Of a DNA stretch of 9,681 nucleotides, positions 5,343-9,681 are shown piece by piece (position 1 is the first letter of the stretch; every line of letters starts with the position of its first letter). Below the pieces are notes generated by a model that saw only the letters and a program-made list of their open reading frames with translations, was not told the origin of the DNA and made no database searches. This DNA comes from Clostridia bacterium. Lineage in GTDB: Bacteria; Bacillota; Clostridia; Oscillospirales; CAG-272. A program made the position numbers and the translations under genes. The stretch is taken from NCBI GenBank assembly GCA_017625275.1, contig JAGALI010000212.1, forward strand, positions 1 to 9,681, written 5' to 3'.

Positions 5343-7814
5343 TTAATTACGAGCTAATATTGATGCGTTAGCATCCTGTATAAGCGTTACACAAACGCTC
5401 ATATCATCCTTGGAAGCGCCTCTAGCTTTGGCAAGAGAAATAATAGCCTCGGGCAAAGCCTCAAGGGTAAGACGCCTTGGTGAGGAGCTACCTTGAGAGG
5501 ATAGCGCATCAAGGCTAGAGCGTCTAAGGGGAGCGTTTGCAGGCTGAACAACCTCTTTTTCGGATACATTGTCGGTCGCTTTGGTTGCCTCATCGCTTGA
5601 AACGATTTGAAGCTTTGATAGAAAATCAACGAGATATTTGCTATCGCGCTCATCGCTTGCGATTCCGTCGCTTACCATAACGACAATATCACCCTCGCGA
5701 AGCGAAAAATCAAGTCTTTCGGCATCAAGAGCCTTCATAATTCCAATAGGGGCAGTCTTTGAATGAAGTCGGAATACGTTTTCTCCACGCTTTATAAACG
5801 AGGGCGCGGCGCCACTTTTTGTAAGGCTTGCCTCGGCGCTTGCAAGGTCAATTTCAAGCAGGTCAACGCTTGAGGAGCACTCAAGGCTCTTGGCGCGAAT
5901 AAAGTTGTTAAGCATAGTCAAGCAAAGCTCCTTGCTTTGGCAGGAGGATAAAATTCTTTTCATAAATTCCGCGCAAAGCGATGAGGTTGTACGCGCGTCC
6001 TTGCCCGTGCCCATTCCGTCGCAAAGAAGCATATAAAATTTTTCTCCCTGACCATAAAAGGTGCACACAGTGTCGCCATTTTCGTCCTCCTGAGAGGATG
6101 AATGCGTGTGAGCCTTATGGCAAACTTCAATAGAGGGAGCGAGCCTTGCATGAATAGAGCATTCCTCGCCCTCACTTTCCATAATAGGCTCCGTAAGAGA
6201 GATTTCAAGCGCATCCTCAAGCGCCGTTTTAAGCTCAACAAGAGAGCATTTTGAGGTGTCAGCATCAACTCCAGAAATCAGTATATTATAGTTACCTCCA
6301 CTAACCTCAATGCTGTCAAAGCGAAGGCCTATATCCACACATGCTCTGTGCGCCCTGCTGGTTGCGTCCTCGTTTATTTTGGAAAGCTCCTCAACGCTAG
6401 CGCTAAGCTCATCTATAAGCCTCGAAATAAGCTCGTAATCCTGCGCGCTCACCTCAAGCTTATCACTTCTTGAATTGCTGGTGGCAAGCTCCTTTTTGAG
6501 TATGTTTATTTCTTCTACAATTTTCTCAATATTGGGGCACCTGTGTAGGAATTTTTGGTCTACGGGGTCAAAGGAAAGCGATTTTGCGACAAACGCCTCC
6601 TCGGCAAGCCTTGCGATGTTGTCCTTTGTTGTCATTGTGTCGCGTTCCCAGCAAATAGAGCGCTTTGGACAGGTGTAGCAATGCTTTTCGCAGATTTCAA
6701 GACACGCGTCCTTGTAAAATTCTCTGTCAGGGGCTTTTGCCCTTGCACTAAGCTCGCAAAGCATAGAGGAAATATCCTTAAAGGAAGCGCCAAGGGATCT
6801 GAGACTAGCTCTTATTTGCTTAAATCCAACGCCCTTGGCAGACTCTGCCCTTGCTTGTCCACCCCTTGACAAAAATGATGGAACAGGCAAGAGGTTAAAG
6901 CGAGTTAACGGATACATCACAAGAGAGGCGAGAAGAAGCTCAGGGAGCAGATATACAAGCGCCTCGTAGCCGGATACCAAAACGCCATAGCCGGCACTTA
7001 GGACAAGCGCACCAACTATTGCAAAATAATAGGAAAATGACCATAGCACGCAAGAGGCGAGTGCCCCAATAGCGAACACAGGGGCAAAGGAAACACCGTG
7101 GCAAAGCCCCAAGAGTGCACCCAGTGCGACGCTTTCTCTGCTGGAGTATCGAGAGGCATACAAAATTGCGCCATAGGATATAACCATAGATACATCAAGC
7201 CCCAATATCTCCTTGCCTCTTATGGCGAAAACCACCATAAACAGAAGCGCACAAATACCAATAGCCTTGCTAGAGGGCTCGCCCTCGTCGATTGCGTTAC
7301 AAAGCGCATAGGTTAAAATAGAAGCAAAAACCACGCTGAAAATCAGCACGAAAATATCATAGTAGGCAAAGCCACCAGAGATGACCCTATAAACATTGAT
7401 TCCAAGGGTGCAAAGCGCACAAATAGCGACACGCACAGAGGCTCTTTCACAGAAAAGAGAGGACATAAAGCTAGGGCGAGAGCCCTCGCCAAGAATAGCG
7501 CTCTTTTCTCCGTTGTCATTTAGCCAAACGCTACCAACCAGACGAATTGCAACAAGGGCAATAAGGGTAATTAAGTACGGCACAAAATCATCAATAAATA
7601 GCAGTGCGCCTATCGCTCCACCTGCGACGGCAAACGGTGTGCGCCTTTTGCTTGCACATGCAAACGCAAGCCCAAAGGGATATGTGCCGAAAAAGAACCT
7701 GACAGGGGTGAGGGCAAGGGCGATAAGCAGAGTGACAAGCTCCAGCGTCAGCTCCCTTGTGTCAGCCGAGAGATGAGGAATTGAAAATCGTGGTCTTTTG
7801 ATTTCCTTATTCAT
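5343..7814 (-). CDS. spoIIE: Stage II sporulation protein E, membrane PP2C-type phosphatase
   Basis: In sporulating Firmicutes SpoIIE sits at the asymmetric septum and dephosphorylates the anti-anti-sigma factor SpoIIAA, releasing sigma F in the forespore. The 823-residue product (827 in B. subtilis) has about ten hydrophobic segments in residues 20-320. A central regulatory region follows, with the cysteine cluster C379xxC382xxxxxC388W typical of clostridial homologues. The C-terminal PP2C phosphatase has Asp599 in LLCDGMGTGKDA, SGAAPSFIKRG, Asp716 in VSDGIAS and Asp803-Asp804 in KDDMSV, the metal-ligand motifs. The Asp716-Asp804 interval is longer than in B. subtilis because of a Ser/Arg-rich insertion near 739-785. 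An upstream Met at 7850 is in frame, but the Met at 7814 has AAGGAG (7823-7828) 8 bases ahead, so I chose it. The gene stands alone, without the tilS-hpt-ftsH genes that often follow it. Confidence 0.95.
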   Translation of the reverse strand: MNKEIKRPRFSIPHLSADTRELTLELVTLLIALALTPVRFFFGTYPFGLAFACASKRRTPFAVAGGAIGALLFIDDFVPYLITLIALVAIRLVGSVWLNDNGEKSAILGEGSRPSFMSSLFCERASVRVAICALCTLGINVYRVISGGFAYYDIFVLIFSVVFASILTYALCNAIDEGEPSSKAIGICALLFMVVFAIRGKEILGLDVSMVISYGAILYASRYSSRESVALGALLGLCHGVSFAPVFAIGALASCVLWSFSYYFAIVGALVLSAGYGVLVSGYEALVYLLPELLLASLVMYPLTRFNLLPVPSFLSRGGQARAESAKGVGFKQIRASLRSLGASFKDISSMLCELSARAKAPDREFYKDACLEICEKHCYTCPKRSICWERDTMTTKDNIARLAEEAFVAKSLSFDPVDQKFLHRCPNIEKIVEEINILKKELATSNSRSDKLEVSAQDYELISRLIDELSASVEELSKINEDATSRAHRACVDIGLRFDSIEVSGGNYNILISGVDADTSKCSLVELKTALEDALEISLTEPIMESEGEECSIHARLAPSIEVCHKAHTHSSSQEDENGDTVCTFYGQGEKFYMLLCDGMGTGKDARTTSSLCAEFMKRILSSCQSKELCLTMLNNFIRAKSLECSSSVDLLEIDLASAEASLTKSGAAPSFIKRGENVFRLHSKTAPIGIMKALDAERLDFSLREGDIVVMVSDGIASDERDSKYLVDFLSKLQIVSSDEATKATDNVSEKEVVQPANAPLRRSSLDALSSQGSSSPRRLTLEALPEAIISLAKARGASKDDMSVCVTLIQDANASILARN

Positions 7815-7982
7815 AAAAATTTCTCCTTTGAATTTATTTGACAATTTCATTTTAATTACTAATACTTACCAAATTTGTCGCTCGGTGCTGTCTTAAAAAA
7901 TTTTGTTTTGTGGTTTTTTGGCTAAGTCAAGCTCTACTTGGGAGAGAATATTTAAAAATGTCATAAAATGCGAGCAATTTTA

Positions 7983-8011
7983 TTGAAATCAAGGAATAAA
8001 CATGATAAAAT
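7983..8011 (+). promoter_or_regulatory. Predicted promoter of the SLOG-family gene, extended -10
   Basis: TTGAAA (7983-7988), a 17-base spacer and TAAAAT (8006-8011) preceded by TGA make an extended -10 promoter. The predicted start is near 8018, about 24 bases before the ATG at 8042. The remaining spoIIE-side part of this intergenic region holds no equally clear leftward sigma-A promoter. Confidence 0.65.
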
Positions 8012-8041
8012 AAGAATATAAATTTTGATTTCGAGGTGGCT

Positions 8042-8533
8042 ATGACAATAGAGAATCGCTGTTGCTTTACAGGGCATCGCACGCTTGAAGGAGATTTTGA
8101 TAGGGCGCTTCTTTGCTCAACAATAGAGGAGCTTTATAATAAAAAGCAGGTTCGCACCTTTATTTGTGGGGGAGCTGTTGGCTTTGATATGGAATGCGCA
8201 TATGCTGTTTTGGGTCTAAAAAGACGCCATGATGATATAAAGCTATGCTTTTTTCTGCCTTGTCTAGGGCAGGACTCACGCTGGAGCATGCAGGATAGAA
8301 GAAAATATAAGCAGCTGCTTGAGATGGCAGATTTTATAGACTGTCCACAAATCCCGTACAGTAGCACCGTTATGAAGACAAGAAACTATAAAATGGTAGA
8401 TGCCTGTCAGTATGTAATTTCTTACTTTAACGGAAGGTTCATATCAGGCACAGCCCAAACAATAAGATATGCTAAAAGAAAGGGCAGAGAGGTAATAAAT
8501 CTCGGCACCTATGACCTTAGTGAATTTAGATAA
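8042..8533 (+). CDS. SLOG superfamily (DUF1273, YpsA-like) protein
   Basis: 163-residue cytosolic protein with a Rossmann-like SLOG fold. Residues about 5-10 (CFTGHR) and about 41-48 (ICGGAVGFD) are the two glycine motifs that form the nucleotide- or ligand-binding pocket of this superfamily. FFLPCLGQDSRW and the LLEMADFI segment match the DUF1273/YpsA branch rather than DprA or LOG cytokinin enzymes. SGTAQTIRYAKRKGREVINL is the usual C-terminal strand-helix. Biochemical activity is unknown; B. subtilis and S. aureus YpsA have been linked to cell division. An in-frame GTG at 8036 lies inside the GAGGTGG ribosome binding site (8033-8039), so the ATG at 8042 is the start. The gene has its own promoter and terminator and is divergent from spoIIE. 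Confidence 0.88.
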   Translation: MTIENRCCFTGHRTLEGDFDRALLCSTIEELYNKKQVRTFICGGAVGFDMECAYAVLGLKRRHDDIKLCFFLPCLGQDSRWSMQDRRKYKQLLEMADFIDCPQIPYSSTVMKTRNYKMVDACQYVISYFNGRFISGTAQTIRYAKRKGREVINLGTYDLSEFR

Positions 8534-8538
8534 CAAAC

Positions 8539-8562
8539 GCCACGGATTGCCCGTGGCTTTTT
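8539..8562 (+). terminator. Rho-independent terminator of the SLOG-family gene
   Basis: GCCACGG (8539-8545) pairs with CCGTGGC (8551-8557) around ATTGC, followed by TTTTTGTTTT. It starts 5 bases past the stop codon. Confidence 0.92.
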
Positions 8563-8611
8563 GTTTTCGTGCGTATAAATATATAAAAAATAAAAAAATT
8601 GCAAATATGTC

Positions 8612-8641
8612 TTGACACATAGATAATATATGTGATATACT
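8612..8641 (+). promoter_or_regulatory. Strong predicted promoter of the solute-binding protein gene, with an internal inverted repeat
   Basis: A perfect TTGACA (8612-8617), an 18-base spacer and TATACT (8636-8641) preceded by TGA form a near-consensus extended promoter. The A-rich stretch at 8575-8600 upstream resembles an UP element. CACATA (8616-8621) and TATGTG (8629-8634) form a perfect inverted repeat inside the spacer, a position where a bound repressor would block RNA polymerase. The predicted start is near 8648; AAGGAG at 8664-8669 precedes the ATG at 8680. Confidence 0.7.
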
Positions 8642-8679
8642 ACTTTCATAAATTTTTTCATAAAAGGAGAAAAATAATA

Positions 8680-9681
8680 ATGAAAAAGACAATCGTAAGA
8701 GTTCTTTGTCTTGCTCTTGTTGCTGTTATGATGGTTGCATGCCTTGCTTCCTGTGGCAAAAAGAACTACGCAGAGAACAACACAAAAATTAAGATTGGCG
8801 TTTCTGGTCCTTTGACTGGTGGCGCAGCAATCTACGGAATCGCTGTAAGAAACGCAGCAAAGCTTGCTATCGATGAGATTAACGCAATTGAGGCTGCAAC
8901 TCCAGTTCTTGGCCTTCAATTCGAGCTTGATATGTACGACGACAAGCATGACGCAACAAACATTCCTACCGGCTATGCTAACCTTTATGAGGGTGGTATG
9001 CAGGTATCACTTGGCACAGTAACAACAAAGCCAGGTCTTGAGTACAAGGTTCTCTCAAGCGAGGATAATGTATTCTTCCTTACACCATCTGCAACAGGTG
9101 ACGCAATTCCTGAATTCTCAAACGGCTACCAAATGTGCTTCGCTGACTCTAACCAAGGAAGCGCTTCTGCTAAGTACTTCAACGAGAACTACACAGGCAA
9201 GAAGATTGGCGTATTCTACAAGGCTGATGACGAGTATTCAAAGGGCATTTACGACAAGTTCATGGAAACAATTGACGCTTCCTTTGGAACAGTTGTAAGC
9301 GCATCCTTCACAGGTGAGGCTAACACATTCGACTCACAAATCCAGCTCCTTAAGGATTGCGATGTAATCTTTATGCCTATCTACTATACACCTGCTTCAC
9401 AATTTATGACACAGGGTAAGGACACAGTAAAGGCAAGCGCAATCTACTATGGCTGTGATGGTCTTGATGGTATCGACGCTATCGAGGGCTTCAAGATTAG
9501 CGAAATCCCACAAGAGGTTTCTTACCTCTCACACTTCAACTCAAACGCAACTGAGGGTCCTGCAAAGGTATTCATCGACAAGTACAACGCTACTTACGAT
9601 GAGGCAAAGGAGCCACTTAACCAGTTCGGCGCTGCTGCATACGACGGCGTATGGGCTATCAACGAGGCTATGAAGGTTGCA
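8680..9681 (+). CDS. LivK-type ABC transporter substrate-binding lipoprotein (3' end beyond window)
   Basis: Extracytoplasmic receptor of a branched-chain amino acid/amide-type ABC transporter, periplasmic-binding protein type 1 fold; 334 codons without a stop, so the C-terminus is missing. Residues 1-24 are a lipoprotein signal peptide (MKK, hydrophobic core) ending in the lipobox LASC, with Cys25 the lipidation site followed by GKK. Cys21 is a less likely alternative. The mature part opens with IKIGVSGPLTGGAAIYG and NAAKLAIDEIN, the family's N-terminal signature. FFLTPSATGD, KKIGVFYKADDEYSKG and FGAAAYDGVWAINEAM are later lobe motifs. Permease and ATPase genes (livHMGF type) would be expected downstream but are not visible. 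Codon choice is unusually uniform (Asn is AAC with a single AAT), which together with the promoter suggests high expression. The substrate cannot be told from sequence. Confidence 0.92.
   Translation, partial: MKKTIVRVLCLALVAVMMVACLASCGKKNYAENNTKIKIGVSGPLTGGAAIYGIAVRNAAKLAIDEINAIEAATPVLGLQFELDMYDDKHDATNIPTGYANLYEGGMQVSLGTVTTKPGLEYKVLSSEDNVFFLTPSATGDAIPEFSNGYQMCFADSNQGSASAKYFNENYTGKKIGVFYKADDEYSKGIYDKFMETIDASFGTVVSASFTGEANTFDSQIQLLKDCDVIFMPIYYTPASQFMTQGKDTVKASAIYYGCDGLDGIDAIEGFKISEIPQEVSYLSHFNSNATEGPAKVFIDKYNATYDEAKEPLNQFGAAAYDGVWAINEAMKVA

Noticed and set aside
7396..7776. Plus-strand open frame of 126 codons opposite the SpoIIE membrane region
   Set aside because: It is antisense to transmembrane codons of SpoIIE and has no start signal or known motif.
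7815..7850. N-terminal extension of SpoIIE by 12 residues
   Set aside because: The extension would span the AAGGAG ribosome binding site at 7823-7828 that serves the Met at 7814; no such site precedes the Met at 7850.
8650..8664. Possible CodY box (AATTTTCWGAAAATT-like) upstream of the LivK-like gene
   Set aside because: The match is poor, about 10 of 15 positions in an AT-rich stretch, so it is not separable from chance despite the fitting gene function.
8509..8949. Minus-strand open frame across the terminator, promoter and 5' end of the LivK-like gene
   Set aside because: It crosses a terminator and a strong promoter, has a skewed residue composition, and overlaps the conserved signal peptide and N-terminal domain of the real gene.
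9038..9298. Open frames in the +2 register inside the LivK-like gene (also 9449-9673)
   Set aside because: They are Ser/Thr-rich shadows produced by the biased codons of the real frame, which stays open to the window end.

Overview
The window reads as an ordinary, gene-dense chromosomal segment of an endospore-forming, low- to moderate-GC Firmicute, most likely a member of the Clostridia. The evidence is a full-length spoIIE, strong AAGGAG/GAGAGG-type ribosome binding sites, sigma-A-like promoters, U-tract hairpin terminators and a lipobox-bearing ABC solute receptor. I see no rRNA, tRNA, CRISPR array, insertion sequence or phage gene. Species-level placement is not possible by eye.

Layout, left to right. 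A leftward gene for nicotinate phosphoribosyltransferase (pncB, 99-1547) ends in a bidirectional hairpin (67-94). It is transcribed divergently from a rightward run of three genes: glutamine-type NAD+ synthetase (nadE, 1695-3584), an Lrp/AsnC-family regulator (3624-4103) and a class I/II aminotransferase (4100-5278) that overlaps the regulator by 4 bases. A shared terminator (5292-5322) separates this run from the converging, leftward spoIIE (5343-7814). A divergent SLOG/DUF1273 (YpsA-like) gene (8042-8533) follows with its own promoter and terminator. The right end is the first 334 codons of a LivK-type branched-chain amino acid or amide solute-binding lipoprotein with a near-consensus promoter.

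How the genes fit together. PncB makes nicotinate mononucleotide from nicotinate, and NadE performs the last amidation to NAD+, so the divergent pair covers the entry and exit of the niacin salvage route. Their predicted promoters overlap, so the two transcripts would be complementary at their 5' ends. Two similar GCACnnGTG palindromes, 28 bp apart, flank the start sites and may be a shared operator. The Lrp-aminotransferase pair resembles the B. subtilis AlaR-AlaT (YugG-YugH) arrangement and may be co-transcribed with nadE.

The strongest oddity is in NadE. The ammonia-dependent synthetase half is intact, but the glutaminase half carries Gly at the position of the catalytic Cys and has lost further glutamine-site residues, so it looks catalytically dead. 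SpoIIE carries a Ser-rich low-complexity insertion inside its PP2C phosphatase domain. I do not see a wholly new multi-gene system here; the notable points are these two protein anomalies and the promoter architecture.
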